Assembly (NCBI GenBank): GCA_934565795.1
Contig: CAKTIM010000001.1
Location: forward strand, 62,001 to 126,000
DNA: 64,000 nt
Source of the DNA: an uncultured Oscillospiraceae bacterium
Lineage (GTDB): Bacteria > Bacillota > Clostridia > Oscillospirales > Oscillospiraceae
Direction of reading: 5' to 3'
Shown piece after piece: positions 35,147 to 42,933 of this stretch. How positions within the stretch are numbered: the stretch's first letter is position 1; every line of letters begins with the position of its first letter. A program made the translations under genes and the position numbers. The notes under the pieces are model-generated. The model searched no databases, was not told the DNA's origin, and was given only the letters and a program-made list of their open reading frames with translations.

Positions 35147-35583
35147 AGCACCCACTCCTTTCTCAAAATCAGCCCGTCCTCCCTGGGGTGGCGGTAGTAA
35201 TTGGGCCGCCTGCCCACCTGGGTAAAGCCCAGCTTCTGATACAGCGCGACGGCGGCGGCATTGGACGGGCGCACCTCCAGCGAAAGGCTGCGGCTGCCCC
35301 GGGTCTTCAGCTGCGCCGTCAGCGCCTGGATCAGCGCCTGGGCAATTCCCCGCCGCCGGGCTTCGGCGGCCACCGCGATATTCATCATATCCGATTGGTC
35401 AAGGACGGTCTGAGAGCCGACATAGCCCAAAACCTCCCCGTTTTCCTGACACACCAGCCAGCACGACAGGGGGTTATCCAGCTCGGCGGCAACGCTCCCC
35501 TCGCTCCAGGGATCCGAAAAGCACACCGCCTCCAGGGCGGCGATCTGCGCCACGTGCTGCCGCTGCATGCATACAATTTCCAT
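35143..35583 (-). CDS. rimI: Ribosomal-protein-alanine N-acetyltransferase RimI
   Basis: 146-residue GNAT enzyme. The acetyl-CoA motif VAAEARRRGIAQALIQAL is near residue 80 and VRPSNAAAVALYQKLGFTQVGRRPNYY near 110. The ATG overlaps the polA stop as TGATG without a separate strong ribosome site, so translation is likely coupled. RimI is a common neighbour of tsaD. Paralogous GNAT activity is possible. Confidence 0.9.
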   Translation of the reverse strand: MEIVCMQRQHVAQIAALEAVCFSDPWSEGSVAAELDNPLSCWLVCQENGEVLGYVGSQTVLDQSDMMNIAVAAEARRRGIAQALIQALTAQLKTRGSRSLSLEVRPSNAAAVALYQKLGFTQVGRRPNYYRHPREDGLILRKEWVL

Positions 35584-38111
35584 CACTTTGCATCATACCA
35601 GCTTTTTCCGTATTTTGCTTCCGCCGTCAGCGGAACGCGCAGGGTTGCCACCTGTTCCATCTGCTGGCTCACCAGCGCGGCCACCGGCTCGGCCAGCTTG
35701 GCCGGGCACTCCACGATCAACTCGTCATGCACCTGGAGCAGCAGCTTTGCCTCCGGGTATTTTTCATTCAGTGCCTGCTCCACCCGAACCATGGCCAGCT
35801 TGATTAAGTCCGCTGCGGTGCCCTGGATGGGGGTATTCAGCGCAATGCGCTCCGCGCCCTGGCGGATGTTGAAGTTGCTGCTTTTCAGCTCCGGGATATA
35901 CCGGCGGCGGCCGTAGAGGGTGGTGGTGTAGCCCGTCTCCCGTGCCTCGGCCACCACGCGCTTCATATAGTCCCGGACGCCGTGATAGGTGGCCAGGTAA
36001 TTATCGATATACTCCCGCGCCTCGTAGCGGCTGACGCCGATGTCCTCGGCCAGGGAAAATTCCGAAATGCCGTACACGATTCCAAAATTGACCGCCTTGG
36101 CGTGCCGCCTTTGCAGGGGCGTCACCTGATCCTTGTCCACCCGGAATACCTGGGCGGCGGTGGCGGTGTGGATGTCCTCGCCGGAGCAGAAAGCCTGCTG
36201 CATGGTCTTGTCGTCGGCGATATGGGCCAGCACCCGCAGCTCGATCTGACTGTAGTCCGCATCCACCAGCACGCAGCCGGGCTTGGGGACAAACATCTTG
36301 CGAATCTCCGCCCCCAGATCGGTACGCACGGGAATATTCTGCAAATTCGGCTCGGTGGAGGACAGCCGCCCGGTGGCGGTAACCAGATTCTGGAGCGTGG
36401 TGTGGATTCTGCCATCCTCCCGAATTTCCTTCATCAGCCCGTCAGCGTAGGTGGATTTCAGCTTGGTCAGCATGCGGTAGTCCACAATGGCGGGGATGAT
36501 GGGGTGCTTGCTTTTCAGCTTTTCCAGCACATCGGCATTGGTGGCGTAGCCGGTTTTGGTTTTCTTCACCGGGGGCAGCCCCAGCTTGTCAAACAGCACC
36601 TCGCCCAGCTGCTTGGGGGAATTGATGTTAAAGGACGCGCCGGAATAGGAATAGATCAGCGCCTCGCAGTCGGCGATATGGCCGGACAGCATCTTTCCGA
36701 AGGCGGCAAGCTGCTCCCGGTCAATGGCAATGCCCCGGCGCTCCATTCTGTAGAGCACCCGGCACAGGGGAAGCTCTATCTCATTATAAAGCTGCTCCAT
36801 GCCGCATCGGGCCAGCTCCTGCGCCAGCGGCTGATGCAGCAGCCATACGGCCTCGGCGCAGGCCGCCGCATCCCCATCCTCCACCGTCATTCCCAAAAAG
36901 GTAGTGGCCAGCTTGGACACGGGGTAATCGGATTGGGAGGGATTCAGGTCGTAGGCGGCAAGAGCCGTATCAAACGTTACCTCCCTGTCGTCCAGGCCCT
37001 GCTCCGCCAGGTGGTGCAGGGCGCTTTTGGAGTCGTGGAGGATCAGCTTCGTCTCCTGGGCCAGGCGCAGCGGATTCATCTGGGTCTCCATGGGCGTCAG
37101 CGCGCACACGCCGCCCTGCCAGGCGATGCCCAGGCTGCCGTCCGGGGCAAAATACAGCGTGCAGGCATTCAGGTTCTCCGGCACCGCGTCCGCTGTGGGA
37201 AGATGCTCGGCCTTGGATATCTTGGGTGCCTCCACCGCGGCGCTGCGCAGGCCGTATTTATCGATCAGCTTGACGAACTCCAGCCGCTGAAACAGCTCGT
37301 ACAGCTTCAATTTGTGGTAGGGCCTGATCAGCGCGTCCTCCGGCGCAAAGTCGATGGGCGCTTCCGGGATGATGGTGGCCAGCTCATAGGAAAGATATGC
37401 GTTATTCCTGCCTGTCTCCAGCTTTTCCCGGAGCTTGGGGCGGATGGAAGAATCGTCCAGATTGTCATACACGCCGTCCAGACTGCCGAATTTCAGCAGC
37501 AGCTCCTTGGCTGTTTTCGGGCCGACCCCGGCCACGCCGGGGATATTGTCCGAGGCGTCGCCCATCAGGGCCTTCAGGTCGATCAGCTTCTTTGGCTCGA
37601 AGCCGTACTCCGCCTCAAACGCCGCCCGGTCGTACAGGGTGGCGCTGGTCTGGCCGGGCTTGGAGATTATCAGCTTTACATTTACGTTGTCGTCGATGAG
37701 CTGTAGGCTGTCCCGGTCGCCGGTGACAATGACGCACTGCCAGGCATTGTTGGAGCAGATGCGCCCCACTGTGCCGATCACATCGTCCGCCTCCCAGCCC
37801 TGGCATTCGTAGATGGGAATGCTCATGGCCCGGAGCACTTCCTTCATAACAGGCATCTGCTGAGCCAGCTCCTCGGGCATCCCATGGCGGGTGGCCTTGT
37901 AGCCATCATAGCGCAGGTGGCGGAAGGTGGGGCCATGAAGGTCAAAGGCAACGGCGACGGCGTCCGGCTGCTCCTCCCTCTGCATCCGCTCCAGGATGTT
38001 CAGGAAGCCGAAGATGGCGTGGGTATACAGTCCATCCCGGGTGGTCAGGGGCTTGACGCCAAAATAGGCCCGGTTGATGACGCTGTTGCCATCGAGAATC
38101 AGAAGCTTCAT
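35583..38111 (-). CDS. polA: DNA polymerase I
   Basis: 842 residues, starting at the ATG that overlaps the cysS stop as ATGA. The N-terminal 5'-nuclease domain (to about residue 290) has MKLLILDGNSVINRAYFG and GVAGVGPKTAKELLLKFG. The middle domain lacks the DxE acid cluster of a 3'-5' exonuclease, as in many Firmicute enzymes. The polymerase domain has motif A DYSQIELRVLAHI, motif B RRHAKAVNFGIVYGIS and motif C LLQVHDELIVECP. Roles: gap filling and Okazaki primer removal. Confidence 0.96.
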   Translation of the reverse strand: MKLLILDGNSVINRAYFGVKPLTTRDGLYTHAIFGFLNILERMQREEQPDAVAVAFDLHGPTFRHLRYDGYKATRHGMPEELAQQMPVMKEVLRAMSIPIYECQGWEADDVIGTVGRICSNNAWQCVIVTGDRDSLQLIDDNVNVKLIISKPGQTSATLYDRAAFEAEYGFEPKKLIDLKALMGDASDNIPGVAGVGPKTAKELLLKFGSLDGVYDNLDDSSIRPKLREKLETGRNNAYLSYELATIIPEAPIDFAPEDALIRPYHKLKLYELFQRLEFVKLIDKYGLRSAAVEAPKISKAEHLPTADAVPENLNACTLYFAPDGSLGIAWQGGVCALTPMETQMNPLRLAQETKLILHDSKSALHHLAEQGLDDREVTFDTALAAYDLNPSQSDYPVSKLATTFLGMTVEDGDAAACAEAVWLLHQPLAQELARCGMEQLYNEIELPLCRVLYRMERRGIAIDREQLAAFGKMLSGHIADCEALIYSYSGASFNINSPKQLGEVLFDKLGLPPVKKTKTGYATNADVLEKLKSKHPIIPAIVDYRMLTKLKSTYADGLMKEIREDGRIHTTLQNLVTATGRLSSTEPNLQNIPVRTDLGAEIRKMFVPKPGCVLVDADYSQIELRVLAHIADDKTMQQAFCSGEDIHTATAAQVFRVDKDQVTPLQRRHAKAVNFGIVYGISEFSLAEDIGVSRYEAREYIDNYLATYHGVRDYMKRVVAEARETGYTTTLYGRRRYIPELKSSNFNIRQGAERIALNTPIQGTAADLIKLAMVRVEQALNEKYPEAKLLLQVHDELIVECPAKLAEPVAALVSQQMEQVATLRVPLTAEAKYGKSWYDAK

Positions 38112-39535
38112 ACTTTTCTCCACTTGGCGCCCTGGGGGGTATCGATGATCTCAATGCCCCTGGCCTTCAGCTCGTCGCGGATGCGGTCGGCCTCGGCGTA
38201 GTTCTTTGCCTTCTTGGCGGCGGTACGGGCGGCGACCAGCGCGTCGATCTCCGGGTCGGCGCTGGCGGCCTCCTCCTGGGCCTGCTTCTTTTGCAGCTTT
38301 TCGGCGGTCTCCAGCAGGTTCAGGCTCAGCACCCGGTCAAAATCCTTCAGCGCGGCCAGCTTGGTGGCGTCGCTGCATTTTGCCTTCAGCACGTCATACA
38401 CGGCGGTGACGGCCAGGGAGGTATTCAGGTCGGCATCCAGCGCGCCGACGAAGCGGGCCTTCATGGCATCAAAGGCCGCCTGCTCCACCTGCCCCTCGTT
38501 TTTCAGGGCGGCGATTTTGGCAATCAGCTTGTCGTAGGCCGCAGCGGCATTATCCAGATTTTCCCAGTTGAATACCAGGTTGCGGCGGTAGTGGCTTTGC
38601 AGGCAGAACAGCCGGTAGGCCATGGGGTCGTAGCCCTTCTGCTCCAGCAGGGAGACGGTCAGGAATTCTCCCTTGGATTTGCTCATTTTGGACACGCCGT
38701 CGCCGTAGTCCACGTTCAGGTGGCGGACATGGAACCAGTAATTGCACCACTTGTGCCCCAGATAGCTCTCGGACTGGGCGATCTCGTTGGTATGGTGGGG
38801 GAAGGCATTGTCGATGCCGCCGCAGTGGATATCCAGATCCTCGCCCAGATGCTTGATGGAAATGCAGGAGCACTCGATGTGCCAGCCGGGGTAGCCCACG
38901 CCCCAGGGGGAATCCCACTTCAGGGCCTGATCCTCAAACTTGGATTTGGTGAACCAGAGGACAAAGTCATTCTTGTTGCGCTTGTTGGTGTCCTCCTCCA
39001 CGCCCTCGCGGACGCCCACGGCCAGATCCTCTTCATCATGGTCGTTGAACACATAGTATTTTTCCAGCTTGGAGGTATCAAAATACACGTTGCCTCCGGC
39101 GATATAGGCGTAGCCCTTTTCCAGCAGGGCGGTAATCATGCGGATATACTCCGGGATGCAGTGGGTGGCAGGCTCCACCACGTCGGGGCGCTTGATGTTC
39201 AGCTTGTCGCAGTCGGCAAAGAAGGCATCGGTATAGAACTGGGCGATCTCCATGACGGTCTTGTGCTCCCGGCGGGCACCCTTGAGCATCTTATCCTCGC
39301 CGGTATCGGCATCGGAGGCCAGATGGCCCACGTCGGTGATGTTCATCACCCGCTTGAGGGGGTAGCCCTCATAGCGCAGGGCCTTTTCCAGCACATCCTC
39401 CATGATATAGCTGCGCAGATTGCCGATGTGGGCATAGTGATACACCGTCGGGCCGCAGGTATACATCTTGACCAGCTTGGGGTCATTGGGGACGAACAGC
39501 TCTTTTTTATGGGTGGCAGAATTATAAAGGTACAT
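38108..39535 (-). CDS. cysS: Cysteinyl-tRNA synthetase
   Basis: 475 residues from the ATG of MYLYNSATHKKE, behind AGGAGGAG. The zinc cysteine and HIGH-type motif are in TCGPTVYHYAHIGNLRSY and the KMSKS loop in VSKMSKSKGEFL. First gene behind the cysteine T-box leader and cotranscribed with polA, rimI and tsaD through 4-bp overlaps, so cysteine supply may influence this whole set. Confidence 0.96.
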   Translation of the reverse strand: MYLYNSATHKKELFVPNDPKLVKMYTCGPTVYHYAHIGNLRSYIMEDVLEKALRYEGYPLKRVMNITDVGHLASDADTGEDKMLKGARREHKTVMEIAQFYTDAFFADCDKLNIKRPDVVEPATHCIPEYIRMITALLEKGYAYIAGGNVYFDTSKLEKYYVFNDHDEEDLAVGVREGVEEDTNKRNKNDFVLWFTKSKFEDQALKWDSPWGVGYPGWHIECSCISIKHLGEDLDIHCGGIDNAFPHHTNEIAQSESYLGHKWCNYWFHVRHLNVDYGDGVSKMSKSKGEFLTVSLLEQKGYDPMAYRLFCLQSHYRRNLVFNWENLDNAAAAYDKLIAKIAALKNEGQVEQAAFDAMKARFVGALDADLNTSLAVTAVYDVLKAKCSDATKLAALKDFDRVLSLNLLETAEKLQKKQAQEEAASADPEIDALVAARTAAKKAKNYAEADRIRDELKARGIEIIDTPQGAKWRKV

Positions 39536-39565
39536 GTGGCTTCTCCTCCTTAGAAAAATCAATAA

Positions 39566-39798
39566 TAAAACGCCCCTCATACAGCCCATCGGCAGTACAA
39601 GAGGCGGCAATTGACCGCGGTTCCACTCTCATTTGTCACTTTGGCGCTTCGATGCCCAGCAGGCACAGCGAAGCGAACACTTCCGCTCCCGGGCGCACCT
39701 TCACGCCTCCGACACCGCCCGGGCTTTCAGCCACGGCCCGGACTCTCTGACGGCAGGAAACGCTACTCTTCCCGTTCACAGCGGTATTAAACTTCTTC
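39566..39798 (-). promoter_or_regulatory. Cysteine-type T-box leader
   Basis: The conserved T-box AGAGTGGAACCGCGG (complement of 39615-39629) is followed by a terminator hairpin (39566-39608, CGCCTC...GAGGGGCG then TTTT). Upstream is a long stem I. A TGC triplet in the expected specifier position (complement of 39695-39697, context GAAGGTGCGCCC) fits tRNA-Cys and the downstream cysS. The specifier assignment is inferred. Confidence 0.9.
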
Positions 39799-39799
39799 T

Positions 39800-39829
39800 A
39801 GTTTATCACAAGCCAGCGAAGAATGTCAA
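39800..39829 (-). promoter_or_regulatory. Promoter of the cysS T-box operon
   Basis: Minus strand: -35 TTGACA (39824-39829), 18-bp spacer, -10 TAAACT (39800-39805), directly upstream of the T-box leader. Confidence 0.75.
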
Positions 39830-39981
39830 GCATTTCCTTGCAGGAAATGTAATTCTCAGAAGTATTTTTACCATTTTTTCCAGGAGAAATTCCAGAAATT
39901 ATGCTCATACTAGGGATAAAGACGAATCATGGAGCAGGAAAACCATTGATATAGATAAATCATTAAATAATTCTTATCCTA

Positions 39982-40011
39982 TTGACAATCCGCCCCTGAA
40001 TCCGATATAAT
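39982..40011 (+). promoter_or_regulatory. Consensus promoter of the SH3 lipoprotein gene
   Basis: Perfect -35 TTGACA (39982-39987), 18-bp spacer and perfect -10 TATAAT (40006-40011), 36 bp before the start codon. It suggests strong, constitutive expression. The 39830-39980 stretch before it is AT-rich with nothing further recognisable. Confidence 0.85.
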
Positions 40012-40046
40012 ATGGTCGAGAAATAATTAGAAAGGGAGGTAACCCT

Positions 40047-41258
40047 ATGAATTACCCCTTCAACAAGAAAAAGTCTCCCAGCCGCTTTCTGCGTCTGGCG
40101 CTTGTACTGGCGCTGGTCGTTGCCATGCTCAGCGGCTGCTCCCTGTTGCCCTCCTCTCAAAATAACGAAACTCTTCCTTCTGAGGAAGCGACCGAAGATA
40201 CTCCCAATATCGTCGTCACCGATCCTCCCACGGAAGCGCCCACCGAGGCTCCCACCCAGGCGCCCACCACCGCCCCCAAGGAGAACATCGCCATCGTGAA
40301 GGAGCAGCTGAATATGCGCAACTCCCCCAGCACCGGCAGCCGGATCGTAACCGAGCTGGACGCGGGCGACGAGGTTGAGGTGCTGCGCGTTGAGCCCATC
40401 GGCACCGTCACCTGGGCGTACGTCAACTCCGAGTCCCTGAATGTGATGGGCTGGATCGTGACGGACATGTTGGATATGAGCAATGTGAACATGACCACCG
40501 GCGGCACCTCCACGCCCGGCAGCAGTGAGAATCCCACCGGCACCACTACCCCCGTTCCCACCACCAGCCCCGAGGTAACCACTCCCACCGTGGACAGCAT
40601 TACCGGCACCGGCACCACCACGACCCCTGCCAACGGCAAGTACGGCGTGGTGACCGCCAGCGAGCTGAACATCCGCAGCTCTGCCAGCCAGACCGCCGAC
40701 CGGGTGGGCGGCTATAAGTACGGCGACCGCATCACCGTTCTGGAATCCAGCAACGGCTGGGGCCGCACCGACAAGGGCTGGATCAGCCTGTCCTATGTGT
40801 ATATGGATGGCGACGTTGGCCCCAACGCGGCCTACGGCACCGTTACCGCCGGCGAGCTGAACGTCCGCTCCGGCCCGGGCACCACCTACGACCGCGTCAA
40901 GGCCCTGAGTCGGAACGACCGGGTTCAGGTGCTGCAGCAGATCACCGTGGGCGGCACCACCTGGGGCTATGTCAGCGGCGGCTGGGTGTCCATGGATTAT
41001 ATCAGCATGGATGGCGGCAACAACACCGGCAATACGAATACCGGCAACACTGGTAGTACGGGAACCGGCACGGGCACCGGCACTGTGACCGGCACCGCTG
41101 TCAACGTCCGCGCAGGCGCGGGGCAGTCCTATCAGACTGTCGGCTCCAAGACCATGGGCGATGTGGTCACCATCTATGAGACTGTCACCGCCGAGGGCTA
41201 CACCTGGGGCCGGATCGATACCGGCTGGATCTGCATGAACTACGTTCGCATGAACTGA
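40047..41258 (+). CDS. SH3-repeat (SH3b) lipoprotein
   Basis: 403 residues. Lipoprotein signal with lipobox LSGC (Cys31), then a Thr/Pro/Ala-rich linker (PPTEAPTEAPTQAPTTAP). Four bacterial SH3 domains follow, at about residues 82-147, 205-255, 267-320 and 350-403; each has the N-(M/I/V)R-(N/S/A) core (LNMRNSPSTGS; LNIRSSASQTA; LNVRSGPGTTY; VNVRAGAGQSY). Domains are joined by Gly/Thr/Asn/Ser-rich linkers. SH3b domains bind peptidoglycan or proteins, so it is probably a surface scaffold. No catalytic domain is present. Ribosome site AAAGGGAGG. Confidence 0.9.
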   Translation: MNYPFNKKKSPSRFLRLALVLALVVAMLSGCSLLPSSQNNETLPSEEATEDTPNIVVTDPPTEAPTEAPTQAPTTAPKENIAIVKEQLNMRNSPSTGSRIVTELDAGDEVEVLRVEPIGTVTWAYVNSESLNVMGWIVTDMLDMSNVNMTTGGTSTPGSSENPTGTTTPVPTTSPEVTTPTVDSITGTGTTTTPANGKYGVVTASELNIRSSASQTADRVGGYKYGDRITVLESSNGWGRTDKGWISLSYVYMDGDVGPNAAYGTVTAGELNVRSGPGTTYDRVKALSRNDRVQVLQQITVGGTTWGYVSGGWVSMDYISMDGGNNTGNTNTGNTGSTGTGTGTGTVTGTAVNVRAGAGQSYQTVGSKTMGDVVTIYETVTAEGYTWGRIDTGWICMNYVRMN

Positions 41259-41273
41259 TCAACGTTTCATCAC

Positions 41274-41306
41274 AAGCCGCCTCCCATGCCGGGAGGCGGC
41301 TTTCAT
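41274..41306 (+). terminator. Terminator of the SH3 lipoprotein gene
   Basis: 12-bp perfect stem AAGCCGCCTCCC/GGGAGGCGGCTT with a 5-base loop, followed by TTC. It lies 15 bp after the stop codon. Confidence 0.8.
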
Positions 41307-41348
41307 ATTCCCATTTTCGCCGCATATGCTCCTATCGGGTGATCGAAT

Positions 41349-41822
41349 GTGAATCAACGGAACTGGAAAACCTATTTCTTCTGGGTCATTCTGAGCGAGG
41401 CGGCGGGAATGATTGCCGGGGCCATCAGCAGGGATGGGATGCTTGCCTTCCTGCAAAGCGGGGTGCAGTCTCCCCTTTCGCCGCCGCCCGTGGTTTTCCC
41501 GCTGGTGTGGACGGTGCTGTATGCTCTGATGGGCATCGGAATGGCCCAGGTGCGGCTGTATGGGCGCGGCAGAACCGACAAGGCAAGGAATCTGTTTCTG
41601 ATCCAGCTGGGCGTCAACTTTATGTGGCCGCTGATCTTTTTCAACGCCCAGACCTACGGCTTTGCACTGCTGTGGCTGCTCCTCCTGCTGGTGCTGGCCC
41701 TGGCCATGACATTGGAATTCCGGCAGCAGCATCCCCAGGCGGGACTGCTGCAAATCCCCTATCTGCTCTGGCTGTGCTTTGCAGCCGTGCTGAACTTTTC
41801 CGTATTTCTTCTCAACAATTGA
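41349..41822 (+). CDS. tspO: TspO/MBR family membrane protein
   Basis: 157 residues, five membrane helices. Diagnostic segments: PPPVVFPLVWTVLYALMGIGM near residue 45, FFNAQTYGFALLWLLLLL near 98, and LLWLCFAAVLNFSVFLLNN at the C-terminus. TspO proteins bind porphyrins and take part in tetrapyrrole or stress responses; the role here is unknown. GTG start with only a weak GGGTGAT ribosome site. It stands alone between a terminator and a repeat-rich gap. Confidence 0.92.
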   Translation: MNQRNWKTYFFWVILSEAAGMIAGAISRDGMLAFLQSGVQSPLSPPPVVFPLVWTVLYALMGIGMAQVRLYGRGRTDKARNLFLIQLGVNFMWPLIFFNAQTYGFALLWLLLLLVLALAMTLEFRQQHPQAGLLQIPYLLWLCFAAVLNFSVFLLNN

Positions 41823-41872
41823 ATAAGCTGTACGCAGTAAGTTGAATGGTGACATGTATAGCGCATTACTCC

Positions 41873-41898
41873 GTAGGGGTCGGCAATTTGCCGACCCG
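41873..41898 (+). repeat. REP-like palindrome, copy 1
   Basis: GTAGGGGTCGGCA-AAT-TGCCGACCC type unit with a 9-bp stem GGGTCGGCA/TGCCGACCC. It opens a gene-free gap (41823-42443) that holds four such units and several smaller hairpins, but no credible ORF. Confidence 0.75.
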
Positions 41899-42128
41899 CA
41901 ACCTTGTGGTTTAGAAAGCAGTGAGGATGAACGTATACCCCTGCGTATGCATCCCCTGAGCTTCCCTGTGGGGTGTTGCAGAGCGCAGCGAATCTTAAAT
42001 TACAATCATTGCCGGTGGCAATGATACCATAATCAAATAGCTGTCGCCGCAGCGACTGAAGAGGGCACGCAGCTCATGGTTTTGAGAGAGACGCAACTAA
42101 AAAGGTAGAAAGTCAAGCACTTTGAGTG

Positions 42129-42153
42129 CGTAGGGGCGGATACTAGCCGCCCG
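42129..42153 (+). repeat. REP-like palindrome, copy 2
   Basis: Unit CGTAGGGGCGGATACTAGCC plus GCCCG, with stem GGGCGG/CCGCCC. It shares the GTAGGGG head with copy 1 and is nearly identical to the reverse complement of copy 4. Confidence 0.75.
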
Positions 42154-42205
42154 AAAGGTAACGAACGTGAGCTGTATAGACGAACCGCTCAATCCCGGTA
42201 CACAG

Positions 42206-42232
42206 CGGGGCGACAAGTTGCCGCCCCCTACG
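42206..42232 (-). repeat. REP-like palindrome, copy 3
   Basis: Same unit in reverse orientation: read on the minus strand it begins CGTAGGGGGCGGCAACTTG and ends CGCCCCG. Stem GGGGCG/CGCCCC. Confidence 0.75.
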
Positions 42233-42288
42233 AACTCAGAAGCTTTTGGTAATGTTCATTCAATTGACAGCTCAATTCCGCGACGTTG

Positions 42289-42313
42289 CGGGCGGCTGGT
42301 ATCCGCCCCTACG
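42289..42313 (-). repeat. REP-like palindrome, copy 4
   Basis: Reverse-oriented unit; its minus-strand reading differs from copy 2 by one base in 25 (TACCAG for TACTAG). Copies 2 and 4 can therefore form a large inverted-repeat structure. Confidence 0.75.
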
Positions 42314-42406
42314 GATGGGGTGCTTGCCATTCAACGCACTGCTACCAAAGCCGCAATTAGCGGGATATGCAAATATTTCTGCCCTGGATTTGCATTCTGG
42401 GCAGCG

Positions 42407-42439
42407 AAAAGGCGTGACCGAAAAAGTCACGCCTTTTTT
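42407..42439. terminator. Terminator of the clpE-HExxH operon
   Basis: Perfect 12-bp stem AAAAGGCGTGAC/GTCACGCCTTTT with a 7-base loop and T-runs on both strands, ending 5 bp from the minus-strand stop codon at 42444. Confidence 0.9.
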
Positions 42440-42443
42440 GAAT

Positions 42444-42908
42444 TTATTCTGTAATCGAGCGGAGGCCGTCGTACAGGTCGTTGAAGGATTTCATTTGCTT
42501 GCAACGGCCGTAGGACAGCTCTCGGTTTTCGCCGAACTCCAGGAGGAAGCACTTTGTCAGCTCCTCCACGGTCTGCTCCAATGTGGTGAAGAACTGCTGG
42601 TATGCAAAATTGCTGGCCGGGCTGCCCTCTTCAAAGGTATTCACGATCAGCGATTCCGTTACCTGATCCAGCGGATACATTTTCAGATGCATCAGCTCGT
42701 GGACAATGACCTCCTCCAGGTTTTCCTGCTTGGGATTGGCGGCATTCAGCAGAAGCACCGCTTTTTTATCGTCACAGTCGATTCTGAAATCCCCGGTCTT
42801 GCGCCAGGTGGGATCCTCTACAAATTCAAGCTTCACATCCCACGCCGGAACAATTCTCAGCTTTTTGCAGTACCTGTCAAAAAGCCGCTGTACCTCGGCC
42901 CTATCCAT
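42444..42908 (-). CDS. Putative zinc metalloprotein with HELMH motif
   Basis: 154 residues, no signal peptide. A zincin-type motif VIVHELMHLKMYPL lies near residue 68. The rest is not a family I recognise; it could be a small SprT-like or anti-sigma-type peptidase, or an inactive zinc protein. It follows clpE by 25 bp with an AAGGAAGAG ribosome site and ends at a strong terminator, so it is coexpressed with the ClpE unfoldase. Confidence 0.7.
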   Translation of the reverse strand: MDRAEVQRLFDRYCKKLRIVPAWDVKLEFVEDPTWRKTGDFRIDCDDKKAVLLLNAANPKQENLEEVIVHELMHLKMYPLDQVTESLIVNTFEEGSPASNFAYQQFFTTLEQTVEELTKCFLLEFGENRELSYGRCKQMKSFNDLYDGLRSITE

Positions 42909-42933
42909 GCTGCGTCTCTTCCTTTCGTATCAA

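Noticed and set aside
40226-40290. Repeated ACCGAGGCTCCC-like units as a CRISPR or DNA repeat
   Set aside because: They encode the Thr/Glu/Ala/Pro linker of the SH3 lipoprotein; no spacers exist.
41339-42454. Frames in the REP-like region as small genes
   Set aside because: They cross palindromes and the terminator and lack ribosome sites.
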